NCBI GenBank assembly: GCA_041398785.1
Contig: JAWKUA010000001.1
Coordinates: forward strand, 496,001 to 560,000
Length of the DNA: 64,000 bases
Source: Planctomycetaceae bacterium
GTDB taxonomy: Bacteria > Planctomycetota > Planctomycetia > Planctomycetales > Planctomycetaceae
Direction of reading: 5' to 3'
The stretch's first letter is position 1. Each line of letters opens with the position of its first letter. Below, piece after piece: positions 29,117 through 38,200 of this stretch. The notes beneath the pieces were generated by a model. That model ran no database searches and was not told the origin of the DNA. It worked only from the letters and a program-made list of their open reading frames with translations. Made by a program: the position numbers and the translations under genes.

Positions 29117-29364
29117 GTGTTTCTGTCCTGTGTGCTGATTTCACTCGGTTGAGGAAGGAACGGCGATCATTGTCGCGCCACCGCAGTTCTCGGGAGGCGC
29201 CCCGCCGGACCCTGCGGCTGTGCAAATTGAACTCGGGCGTGATTTCACCGCAGCCCCCGTCAGGATTCATGATTCGGGCGGTGCACCACGCGGTTTTTTC
29301 ATCTCGCTCGCCGCAACGCGACGGATTATGGCGGGGATACCGGTTCTGTCGACCCTGCAGCACA

Positions 29365-31647
29365 CTACCGCGAATTGATTGGGTCAACATCGACGGCCAT
29401 TTCGACGCCATCGGTCAGTTTCAGGGTGTTTTCGACCCGCATCCACAGTGAACGCACGTCTTCTAAGGTCGCCGCCGTGATCTGCAGATGGAACCGATAG
29501 TTGCCTCGCAGACGTGTGATCGGGGCGGGAGCCGCTCCCAGCACGCGCGCTACGAAGCCGGATTCGGCGATGGCGGCCCGCAGCTTGTCGGCCACGGCTC
29601 GCGCCGTTTCGCTGACGACGGACTCCACGGGGCCTCGGAAAATGACGCGAGCCATACTGCTGAACGGCGGAGCACCCATTTCCTTTCGTTCCTGAAGTTC
29701 ATGGGAAGCGAACCCCAGGTAGTCGTGCTGTGCGGCGAACCGGATCGATGGATCGTCGGGCGACGTTGTCTGGACCAGCACACGTCCTCCGCGAGCACTG
29801 CGCCCCGTACGTCCCGCCACCTGAGCAATCAACTGAAAGGTGCGTTCGGCGGCTCGCATGTCCGGCTGATTCAACATGCTGTCGGCGTCCACCACGCCGA
29901 CCAGTGTGACGTTGGGGAAGTCGAGACCCTTGGCAATCATCTGAGTTCCCAGAAGAATCCGGACTTCACCGCGACGGAAGCGTTCCAGTGCGTCGTCGTG
30001 ACTGCCCTGTTTCTTCATGGAGTCACTGTCCATTCGCACGACGGTCGCCTTTGGAAAAGACTGCCGGACTTCTTCTTCCAGCTTTTGAGTCCCTGTGCCG
30101 AAATACCGGATCGCGGGCCCTTCACAGACGGGACACTTTTCGGGCGGAGGCACGCTGTAGTCGCAACTGTGACAGACAGCCAGTTGTCGGTCGCGATGCC
30201 ACGTCAGCGTGATGTCGCAGTCCGGGCACTTGACTCCCTGTCCGCACGTGCGACACCAGACGGTGGGGGAGTAGCCCCGCAGATTCAAGAACAGAATGAC
30301 CTGCCCCTGGTCTTTCAGCGCTTTGTCGATCGCCAGGAAGAGTGCCCGGCCGAGCGACGATCCTCGGCTGATTCGCGGGTCGCTGCGGGTATCCACGATC
30401 ACAACCGGAGGCAATGGGCGTTCCGCAACGCGATCCGGCATGGACAACAGCACGTCCTGTCCGCGGGCAGCACGCAGCCATGATTCCAGCGTCGGTGTCG
30501 CCGACCCCAGCAGCAACGGCACTCCTTCCTGCTGACACCGGTAGCGAGCCACCTCGCGCGCGTGGTACCTGGGCACGTTGTCCTGCTTAAACGTTGGTTC
30601 GTGCTCTTCGTCGATCACGATCAGTCCCAACTGCGGCGTCGGTGCAAAGACAGCGCTGCGTGCTCCCACAACCACGTCTACGGTGCCGCGAGCAATCTGT
30701 TGCCACTGCCAGTGCCGTTCCGAGTCCGACATGTGACTGTGCAGCACGGCGACGGACCGGAACCTGCTTCGAAAACGCCGAATCGTCTGTGGCGTCAGGC
30801 TGATTTCCGGAACCAGGACGATCGCCTGGCGGCCATACTCCACAACTTCGCGAATGGCCCGAATATAGACTTCCGTCTTGCCGCTTCCCGTGACGCCATG
30901 CAACAGCAGCGTGTGATGATTCGAAGATCGCATTTCCTGAAGAATGCGGTCCAGGCACGACTGCTGCTGCCGGCTGAGTGACAGATCGGATTCGGATTCC
31001 TGCTGCGCCGTCGGTTCACCGACGATTTCGGAACGAACGCGAATCGCTGTGATGACGCCGCGCTTTCGCAGTGCATTGACCGGGCCGGGACCGCAGCCGG
31101 CCGCTTCACACAAATCGGCGGCGGCTACGGGACTGGCTGCATTTCTCAGAACATCGACGACGGCCTGCTGCTTTGCCGGCAGCGTTGAACCGGCCAGCGT
31201 CAACTCCGCCGATTTCGACAGAATGAAACTCTGAACGATCCGTGTCCCGCTTTTCCGCCTCACTCCGGCCGGCACGACGCTTTCCAGCACCTGACCCCAG
31301 CCGCACAGATAGCGATCAGCGATCCAGCGAGTCAACTCCAGCATCAGGTCGTCCAGCAGCGGTTCCGTGTCAAGAACCTCCTGAACATCCTTCAGACGCC
31401 TGCTCGTGTTGTCGGCCTGTCGAAGTCCCACGCAGTACCCGACGACATTTCGATTGCCCCGACCAAGAGGCGCCTTCACCCGCATTCCCGGCTTCAGCCG
31501 CGTTCGCAGCGTTTCCGGAACGGAGTAGGTGTACGGCTTTTCGAGCGGCAGATTGAAAACAACATCCGCCAGCAACAGGTCATCGGCCGCCGCCCGTTCC
31601 CAGTCGGGCAGATCGGCGAAGTCGAAAAGGTTCTGCTGTCCGGTCAA
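29365..31647 (-). CDS. priA: primosomal protein N' / replication restart helicase
   Basis: 760 residues. PriA reloads the replisome at stalled forks. Visible are the N-terminal 3'BD region (VVFNLPLEKPYTYSVPE), Walker A GVTGSGKTEVY, the DEEH box (VIDEEHEPTFKQ), the zinc-binding cysteine cluster (CRTCGQGVKCPDC; CHSCDYSVPPPEKCPVC) and the later helicase motifs (LLGTQMIAKGLDFP; AGRTGRSARGG). All are intact, so the gene should be functional. Confidence 0.96.
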   Translation of the reverse strand: MTGQQNLFDFADLPDWERAAADDLLLADVVFNLPLEKPYTYSVPETLRTRLKPGMRVKAPLGRGNRNVVGYCVGLRQADNTSRRLKDVQEVLDTEPLLDDLMLELTRWIADRYLCGWGQVLESVVPAGVRRKSGTRIVQSFILSKSAELTLAGSTLPAKQQAVVDVLRNAASPVAAADLCEAAGCGPGPVNALRKRGVITAIRVRSEIVGEPTAQQESESDLSLSRQQQSCLDRILQEMRSSNHHTLLLHGVTGSGKTEVYIRAIREVVEYGRQAIVLVPEISLTPQTIRRFRSRFRSVAVLHSHMSDSERHWQWQQIARGTVDVVVGARSAVFAPTPQLGLIVIDEEHEPTFKQDNVPRYHAREVARYRCQQEGVPLLLGSATPTLESWLRAARGQDVLLSMPDRVAERPLPPVVIVDTRSDPRISRGSSLGRALFLAIDKALKDQGQVILFLNLRGYSPTVWCRTCGQGVKCPDCDITLTWHRDRQLAVCHSCDYSVPPPEKCPVCEGPAIRYFGTGTQKLEEEVRQSFPKATVVRMDSDSMKKQGSHDDALERFRRGEVRILLGTQMIAKGLDFPNVTLVGVVDADSMLNQPDMRAAERTFQLIAQVAGRTGRSARGGRVLVQTTSPDDPSIRFAAQHDYLGFASHELQERKEMGAPPFSSMARVIFRGPVESVVSETARAVADKLRAAIAESGFVARVLGAAPAPITRLRGNYRFHLQITAATLEDVRSLWMRVENTLKLTDGVEMAVDVDPINSR

Positions 31648-31906
31648 TGCGCGAACCTGCTTTCGGCAACCTCAGGTGCTGCGTCGATCCGAGCACACGT
31701 TACGGACTTCGCGACAGCACCTGGCGAAACATCCAAACACAGCCACGGACCGGTTGCGAACACAGCCCACAACGCTCGGCAGGCACGATGCTCGATCGCC
31801 CGCAGTAGCTTCCAGGAAACTCTTTGGCTGGTCACGGCTGAATCTTCTGCCGTTCGTTTCCGGAATCGCAGTGCGACTGCGGAACACTTGTCGAGTGCGC
31901 GCTTCA

Positions 31907-32821
31907 TCAGTGCAGCCGCCAGTTCGGTAGTCCTCGCCGCATTGCCTCTGTCGTCTCCCGGGGATCGAACTCGTCCGGATCGAACTTACCGGACCATTCC
32001 AGCATCTGTTCATGGGCTGCGTGTCCAGGATCGGTAATCGCTTCAAGGAAGTCGGTGTAGCCCCAGACGCCGCCGACATCTTCCGGCGGGCAGTTTCTCG
32101 CGCCGTCGACGCAGAGTGGATATTGACCACCGTTCGCGGGCTCCACGTAACCCTCGAACAGCAGCTCGTGTCTCCAGTCGTCGCCGAAGTCGTATTCGTA
32201 CAGGAATCGAAATCGCTTTCCGTCCTTCGGCACGATTTCATTGATCATCGTGTCGGTCGAATCAATGCAGCAGAAGTCCTCGAAACCGTCGTCGAGAAGT
32301 CCGGGATCGCCGTAGCGTTCCCCCTGGATCTCGAACTGATGCAGATGGCTGTTGGTCCAGCCCATGGCCGACTGGATGTATTGGTGCAGTTTGTCCAGCG
32401 TGCAGTTCCCGACCTGAATCCGCCGCCAAATCGGGGGCCGCGATTCCAGCAGTGTGATCTTGAACTGGTACAGCCGCTCGGACGCGCTGCCTGGAACCTG
32501 TCGCCCCTTCGTTTGCTCGGAACCGAGTTCTGCCAACTGCAACCCACCGAGAGCGTCGGCTACCTTTTTCTGCACCGCCAGGACGCGCTTCGTGTACGGA
32601 CTGGGGGCGACCAGAGCAGCCTTCCCCAGTTCGTCGAACATGTCGTCGAGTTCGTTTCTTGTAAGCCTGATGACCTGCGTGCCTTCGGGAGCTGCCTTCA
32701 GCCGATCCCGGACCTTGCGGTTTAGCCGAGTCCAGGAGACCAGAGCATCCCGCTGGTGAGCCGTAACCCGAATCGGGTACTGCGGCTCCGGGGCGTCACT
32801 TCGTCGAGATTTGCGTGGCAT
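31907..32821 (-). CDS. plasmid pRiA4b ORF-3-like protein
   Basis: 304 residues. The C-terminal half matches the pRiA4b ORF-3 family: YQFKITLLESRPPIWRRIQV, then LDKLHQYIQSAMGW, SHLHQFEI and the acidic YDFGDDWRHE segment. The tail FDPDEFDPRETTEAMRRGL also occurs in this family. The N-terminal ~120 residues are basic and helical. Members are linked to plasmids and mobile DNA; function is unknown. It lies 692 bases from the IS1182-like element, hinting at an accessory region. Confidence 0.8.
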   Translation of the reverse strand: MPRKSRRSDAPEPQYPIRVTAHQRDALVSWTRLNRKVRDRLKAAPEGTQVIRLTRNELDDMFDELGKAALVAPSPYTKRVLAVQKKVADALGGLQLAELGSEQTKGRQVPGSASERLYQFKITLLESRPPIWRRIQVGNCTLDKLHQYIQSAMGWTNSHLHQFEIQGERYGDPGLLDDGFEDFCCIDSTDTMINEIVPKDGKRFRFLYEYDFGDDWRHELLFEGYVEPANGGQYPLCVDGARNCPPEDVGGVWGYTDFLEAITDPGHAAHEQMLEWSGKFDPDEFDPRETTEAMRRGLPNWRLH

Positions 32822-33513
32822 GGTGAGTCCGTTGCTGTTGCCATCATGGTCAAGGGCAATGGCCGAATTCTACCGCCTTCCCGCAACCGCCGGTAGTACA
32901 GGGTCGTGGGGCCGTGACCACGTCCGGGACAAGAAAAGGCACTGACATCAATGGTGTCGGAGTGATGCCCCGTCGACCACAAGCGAAACGAGGCGTTGTT
33001 CGCACCCACAAAGAATTGCGTCGCCGCGCTGCAGAGGCCGCTCGGGCTTCTGCTGTCGATCCGGTCGATCACGCCACCAGCCAGGGTTGCGTCGGTCCGC
33101 GGTGACTGAGACGCATTTGCAGCACCACTCCGAATTCCCGGACAACCCGGGAAAGACTACGCCCGGCAGGTTTCCTATCTGCATCACCCATAGTCGATTC
33201 GCATTGCCTTTCCGCTGTAGGTGCAGACTCAAATACGACTTGCTGAGTCAACGGGTGAATCACCGGCGTGACCGCATTGAATCAACGGTGGTTTCGACTC
33301 GTCCGGGCGTCCCAGGTCACAACGCGGATCCTGATCGCACGGATCAAAGCAAAATCACAAAAAACTCCGCCGCAGATGCATTCAGATGACTTGTGTTGCA
33401 GCACGCGTGCGCGGACGGAAACAATCTGTGTCATCTGAGAAATCTGAGGACAACTCTCCGAGCCACGTCGCGGAGTGCATGTCGCGGAGTCCACGGCCTG
33501 ACCAACGCTGCGG
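32822..33513. other. intergenic stretch with repeat-like sequence before the IS element
   Basis: No supported gene. The 33282-34214 transposase frame runs into the right part. Bases 33415-33450 contain a low-complexity motif of TGTG/TCTGAG units (AATCTGTGTCATCTGAG at 33421-33437). The direct repeat GTCGCGGAGT appears twice at about 33466 and 33480. These look like dispersed repeats of the kind seen in intergenic DNA of this phylum. Confidence 0.4.
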
Positions 33514-34214
33514 CTAGGTGTTTGTCCGGGAAGTGGTGTTTGAGTGGTTGGGTTTTGGGGTGGAGTTTTTGATTTTTTTGAATCTCTCGTCCGACTGCAG
33601 AAGATGTCGGCGGACGGTGCGGAAAATGGGCGGGACACGCAGGCTCGGAGTGGTGATGGCAAGCGCGGAATCCGCGCAGACGGCTGCGCCACAGCCTGTT
33701 CAGCCGACTGCCGCTGCGTAACGCTTCTGAACAACTTCAGCAAGTTGTGAGTCAGGCACACCAGCGTCCATTCTCCCTTCATCTTCGCGAGGCCTCGCAG
33801 GAGGAATTTGCGAAACCCCTGAACGTGTTTGATCTGACCAAACACCGGTTCAATGATCACCTTCCGCCGGGCATATTCCCTGCGGCCCTTCTTTGTCCGG
33901 TTCCGGCGAGCCATCTTTTCCTTCGCCGTCAGGTTCTGCGGCGGCCGGCCTTTCGGCGAATCGGGAACCGCTTCGTTGTGCTTCTGACGACCGGTCGCGA
34001 TGAACACATCATCAATGCGGTCATTGGCGTCCAGAGCGTTCATGTTGTCTTCGCTGAAATAACCCGTGTCGGCGGTGAACGCACCAACGTTCTCTTCGAC
34101 GCCAGCGGCCTCCAGATTCTCGAGGGCCTGATCGGTCATCGGCATGGTCTGACGAACGTCGTTCGCCTGATCGGTCACGTCGGCGGCAACAATGATCTGC
34201 TGCTCGTTGGCCAC
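33282..34214 (-). CDS. IS1182-like transposase, C-terminal part (frameshifted)
   Basis: The first ~175 residues are the DDE transposase core of IS1182/IS5-like enzymes: QQIIVAADVTDQANDVRQ, then AFTADTGYFSEDN (catalytic Asp region), MARRNRTKKGRREYARRKVIIEPVFGQIK (catalytic Glu and basic patch, near 115-145) and GEWTLVCLTHNLLKLFR. After that the frame runs past the proposed left end of the element and is Pro/Ser-rich, unlike the family, so the normal stop was probably lost by an indel near 33700. The middle part of the enzyme (34215-34573) is in other frames. Confidence 0.7.
   Translation of the reverse strand: MANEQQIIVAADVTDQANDVRQTMPMTDQALENLEAAGVEENVGAFTADTGYFSEDNMNALDANDRIDDVFIATGRQKHNEAVPDSPKGRPPQNLTAKEKMARRNRTKKGRREYARRKVIIEPVFGQIKHVQGFRKFLLRGLAKMKGEWTLVCLTHNLLKLFRSVTQRQSAEQAVAQPSARIPRLPSPLRACVSRPFSAPSADIFCSRTRDSKKSKTPPQNPTTQTPLPGQTPSRSVGQAVDSATCTPRRGSESCPQISQMTQIVSVRARVLQHKSSECICGGVFCDFALIRAIRIRVVTWDARTSRNHR
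33518..33560. repeat. left terminal inverted repeat of IS1182-like element
   Basis: Imperfect match to the reverse complement of 35165-35208. The shared core TGTCCGG sits at equal distance from each end, and GGTTTGA/GTTTGAG-type sequence follows. Confidence 0.55.
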
Positions 34215-34573
34215 CGCCTGAGCGTTGCCGCATTGGTCAAACCCTTGTTCGAAGTCTTCATGATCTTCGATTCCGGGTCCGTGAAATTGCGTTGCGCTTT
34301 CGGATCTGGAACCGCTTCGTCCGGGTTGGTGCGATGGCTGCGGCCTTCGGCTTCCATCCGGTCAACATGGTCCCGGGCCTTCTGTCGAGCCTCTTCTTCC
34401 AAAGCGGTCATGCCTCAGGCATGCTACGCAAACCGTGCTTCCAGAATCTTCGCCAGCCGGCTTTCGCGACGCTTCAGTTCGTCGGGAATCTCATCGCCCG
34501 CCAGATCGCCGAACTGATCATCGTCGTCGGCATCCGCTTCACCGGCCCGAGCCAGCAGAGCATCGATTTCCTG

Positions 34574-35101
34574 CTACAGGCGTTCTGCTTCCGGCCCCAT
34601 CCGGTCGTAGCTCATCGCCTTGTGCCGCGAAGCGTTCGCGTTGATCTTGTGCCGTCCAGCGACAACCGCCCGACCTTCAGCAGACCGGCTTCGCGGCACA
34701 GAATCAGCACCTGCAGAAACAGCGGCTGCAGGTGTTGCAGATGCCGGGCCCGAAATTCGGCAATCCGGCGAAAGTCGGGAATGTCTTCGCCCACGATGAC
34801 TCGAAAGGCCGCGTCGGTCGCACACCGCTGCATGATCTTCCGCGACGAAAACACCCCCTGACTGTAGGCATACAGCAACAGCACCAGCATCATCCGCGGA
34901 TGCGGCGTTTCGGCTTGCCCGGCAAGGCGGCGGCTGGCCACCGTTGCCGGTGTCGTAATCGTCAACGATCGGCGAGACATCGATCTGAGCGGTGACATCC
35001 AGCAGAAAATAAACCAGATGATCTTCGGGCAGCCAGTCCCGAGGCGACGGCGGAAACAGCCAGCTCGCATCCGGCTGCCATTCGCGAAACTTACGACTCA
35101 T
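34574..35101 (-). CDS. IS1182-like transposase, N-terminal part (frameshifted)
   Basis: Starts MSRKFREWQPDASWLFPPSP and runs through LPEDHLVYFLLDV, the DUF772-type N-terminus of IS1182 transposases. Near 34930 the frame changes; the neighbouring frame continues HPRMMLVLLLYAYSQGVFSS and FRARHLQHLQPLFLQ, before the original frame returns with KINANASRHKAMSYDRM. The pattern of compensated shifts points to indels, not a programmed frameshift. The element is unlikely to be active as written. Confidence 0.7.
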   Translation of the reverse strand: MSRKFREWQPDASWLFPPSPRDWLPEDHLVYFLLDVTAQIDVSPIVDDYDTGNGGQPPPCRASRNAASADDAGAVAVCLQSGGVFVAEDHAAVCDRRGLSSHRGRRHSRLSPDCRISGPASATPAAAVSAGADSVPRSRSAEGRAVVAGRHKINANASRHKAMSYDRMGPEAERL

Positions 35102-35164
35102 CCGTGAAACTCAGCAAAATCTCAGACGAAAAAAGAATGTCCTGTCAACACAAGTCGTAATACT

Positions 35165-35208
35165 CTCTCTCAAAAAAAACCAGGTCAAACCAGGTATCCG
35201 GACAGCCT
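35165..35208. repeat. right terminal inverted repeat of IS1182-like element
   Basis: Reverse complement pairs imperfectly with 33518-33560. The run of A bases at 35172-35179 is T-rich on the transposase strand and matches the GGTTTTGGGG-type tract of the left end only loosely. Confidence 0.55.
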
Positions 35209-35253
35209 CCTAGGCTCAGATTCGATGAGGGCGAACAGCCAGCGCCGTGCCGC

Positions 35254-38200
35254 TCATGCAGCGTCCAGCCATTGGCCGGCGTGTTCAAACTGGGCATCGA
35301 GTTCCGCGTGCTGCTCCGTCGCGGTCACGACGTCGTCGACTTTCGCTTCGCCGTGATCTTCCCGTCGAATTTCATCGGGTCGCGCGGACGCGTCGGAAGA
35401 CGCAACCTTCCTGTGTATCGAGACTCGAACGTCAGCTTCGCCGGACCCCGTCGCGGGGATTTCCAGCGCTGCGAACATTCCGGCGTCTGCGTCGTCCGAA
35501 TCGTGGTCAACCGCCACGACAATGGTGAAGTCCAGGCTGCGGCTCCAACTGCCGAATGTGTCACTGCTGATCGCCCGGATCCAGACTCGGTATTCGCCAG
35601 CCGGCAGTGGAGTCGCCGGAGTGAACGATGCTTCTGTTACGTTTTCGTCGTAGATCACTTTCGTTGTCGACGTCGTCAGGTTGTTGACCTGAATCACATA
35701 GCGGACGGCTCCGGGAACCGCGGTCCAGGTGATCGCGGGAGTCGTGTCGGACGTTGAATCGCCCGGCGTCAGCAGTGTCACGCGAGCGTTCGTGTTGAAC
35801 GCAACCGGCAAACTCCACGGGCCGGGCGCCCCGGACGAATCGACTCCGCGTACCGCCCACGTGAATTCGCCGGATCGCTCGATCGTGAGTGTGAAGGATG
35901 TGCCTGTTTGCCCGGTGATGAAATGCACGCTGTTGCCGTCGTGCAGAAAGATGTCGTAAGAAACAGCCTCGCTCGCGGCCTGCCAGGTAAACTCCGGAGT
36001 CGTGTCGAAACCCGGACCGACAGGGCCGATCGGAAGAGCACTCAAGACGGATTCCGGGCGTTCGACGGTGAACGAAACGGCTCCGCCCCAGACACGACTT
36101 CCGTCGGCAAGTGTTGTGCGAATCCAGACCTTGTAATCGCCGTCTTCGAGAATCGGAGACGCATACCAGCCAGCCGTAAGACCGGTTCGGTTCAGGAAGG
36201 CTCCCGGCGTCCCGATCTTGTGGAGGTAGATTTCGTACGACTGTGCTCCGGGAACTTCCGGCCAGGTGATTTCCGGATCACCGCTGGTGACACATGCCGG
36301 AATTGTGACTTTTGTTCGGCCGCCGGTACTGAATTCAGCGGCTTCGCTCCACGCTCCGAATTTTCCATTCGCCGTCGCGGGCTTCAGCCACCAGCGATAG
36401 TCGCCGCCGACAAGATCCGTGGCGGGCGTGAATGATGTTCCGGTCAATCCGGATTCGTTGATGACCACACCGCCCGGCCCGCGGACGAACAGATGATAAG
36501 ACGCGGCTCCGTTGATTGCCGACCACTCAAACCGCGGCCGCGCATCGAGTGTCGCTCCCGTCGGACCAATCGGCTGTGGTCCAATGTGGTATTCCGCGCG
36601 CCGCGACCACGGTCCCTGCAAGCCTCCGACCAGAATGGCTCGCACCCACAATTCATGCCGGCCAAATGACAGTCCTGTCGACGGCGTGAACGACTCGGTG
36701 CTGACGATCTCATCAATCGGACTGCCGCCGATGGTCGTGTTGCGAATGTAAACGCGGTAGACGGCCGCTCCGCCGATCGCATTCCACGTCACGGTCGGCG
36801 TGTCCGTCGTGCCGTGCAACGGAAGATCATGGATCACCGGAGCCAGCGAAATGCTGAACAGGACGTGGCTCCAGGCCGAAGCGACTCCGTTGGCATCGAA
36901 CGCCTGAATCCAGGTGCGATACTGACCGGGTTCCAGAGCGGTTGAGGCGGTGAACGCAGTGCCGCTGATGGTTTCATCGATCACCGGGTTGCTGTCGCCT
37001 CCAAGGAGCTGGACGTACAGGCGGTATGACGTCGCCGTGTGAACCGCGGTCCAGGTGAACGTCGGCAACGTTGATCCGACTGTTCCTGACGGCCCCGTGA
37101 CCGTCGGAGCAGCGGGGCGAGCGACATCGTCGTCCGTCACGCCAACGGTGTCCGTGCCGTCGGTGTGACCCGCGCCGCTGGCGGTGATCGTGATGGTTTG
37201 CGTGCCATCGACTTCGTCGTCATCAGCGGCATCAATGTTGAACGGATCGGACGTGGTCTGGCCAGCGGCAATCGTCACAGTTGCGACGACGGTGGCTTCG
37301 GTCGTGTCGCTGCTGAGCAGGTTGACGGTCAGCGCGCTGGTCGTGTCTGAATTGCGAGTGACGGTAGCTGTCGTCGCGGCCGTTCCGCCGGCTTCGCTGA
37401 TGGAATCATCGGCAATCGTCAACGTAAGCGCGGCAATATCGTCGTCCGTCACGTCAACGGTGTCCGCGCCGTCAATGTGCCCGGCGGCGCTGGCGATGAT
37501 CGTGATCGTTTGCGTTCCATCCACAACGAGATCGTCCACCGCGCTGATGTCGAATGCCGCGGACGTCGTTTCACCGGCGGCGATCGTAACGGATCCGATC
37601 ACTGTCGCTTCGGTCGTATCGTTGCTGACCAGTGTTACCGTCACGGCTGCGGTCGTGTCGCCGGTGCGAGAAACCGTGGCCGTCGTCGCGGCGGTTCCGC
37701 CGGCTTCACTGAAGGAATCGTCGACGATGCTGACTGCCAGCGCCGGCGGCACGGAAACGTCCGTTCGCAGCAGGTATTCGCCGCTGCCCGACGTGGCTTT
37801 CATGCGGACAACGTACTTTCCCGTTTCGGCTGCGGTGAATGTGACTTCGGCGGCGACTCCGCCAGCGGAATTCTGATCGCTGATCAACGACGTGCTGTCC
37901 GGGGCGAAGACTTCCAGTTCCGGATCAAGCGTATTGACGGGCGAAAACTCCGCTTCCTGAGCGAAGTCGGTGGTCAGTGTGACGACCGCGCCGGCCGTGA
38001 GTTCGATTTCGAAAAAGTCATCGGCATCTGATGCAGCGTCCAGATACCCGAGTGCACTGTCGTTCGGAACGATGGTTCGCAGACTGTCGTTGACGCGGTC
38101 GTTGTTGGGTTCCGTGTCGAACGTCAGCCCGTAACTCACGAGCAGCGTGTACGCGACGTCGTCAAACGGCGCGGTGATGCGAGCGGTGTAGACTCCATCC

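Larger units (their letters stand above)
33518..35208 (-). mobile_element. IS1182-like insertion sequence (about 1.69 kb, frameshifted)
   Basis: The ends form an imperfect inverted repeat. The left end begins GTGTTTGTCCGG and the reverse complement of the right end begins GAGGCTGTCCGG; after a gap both continue with TTTGA and TGG-rich sequence. The 4-base palindrome CTAG flanks both ends (33514-33517 and 35209-35213 region) and may be the target duplication. Inside is one transposase gene in the minus direction, broken by several indels. Length and transposase type fit the IS1182 family. The right end is about 40 bases after the stop of the giant surface-protein gene, so insertion did not break it. 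Confidence 0.7.

Noticed and set aside
31644..31907. Minus-strand open frame of 87 codons between priA and the ORF-3-like gene
   Set aside because: No family features, no ribosome site.
34574..35070. Programmed ribosomal frameshift in the IS1182-like transposase
   Set aside because: More than one shift is required and the frame returns, as with indel errors; IS1182 elements are not known for this.
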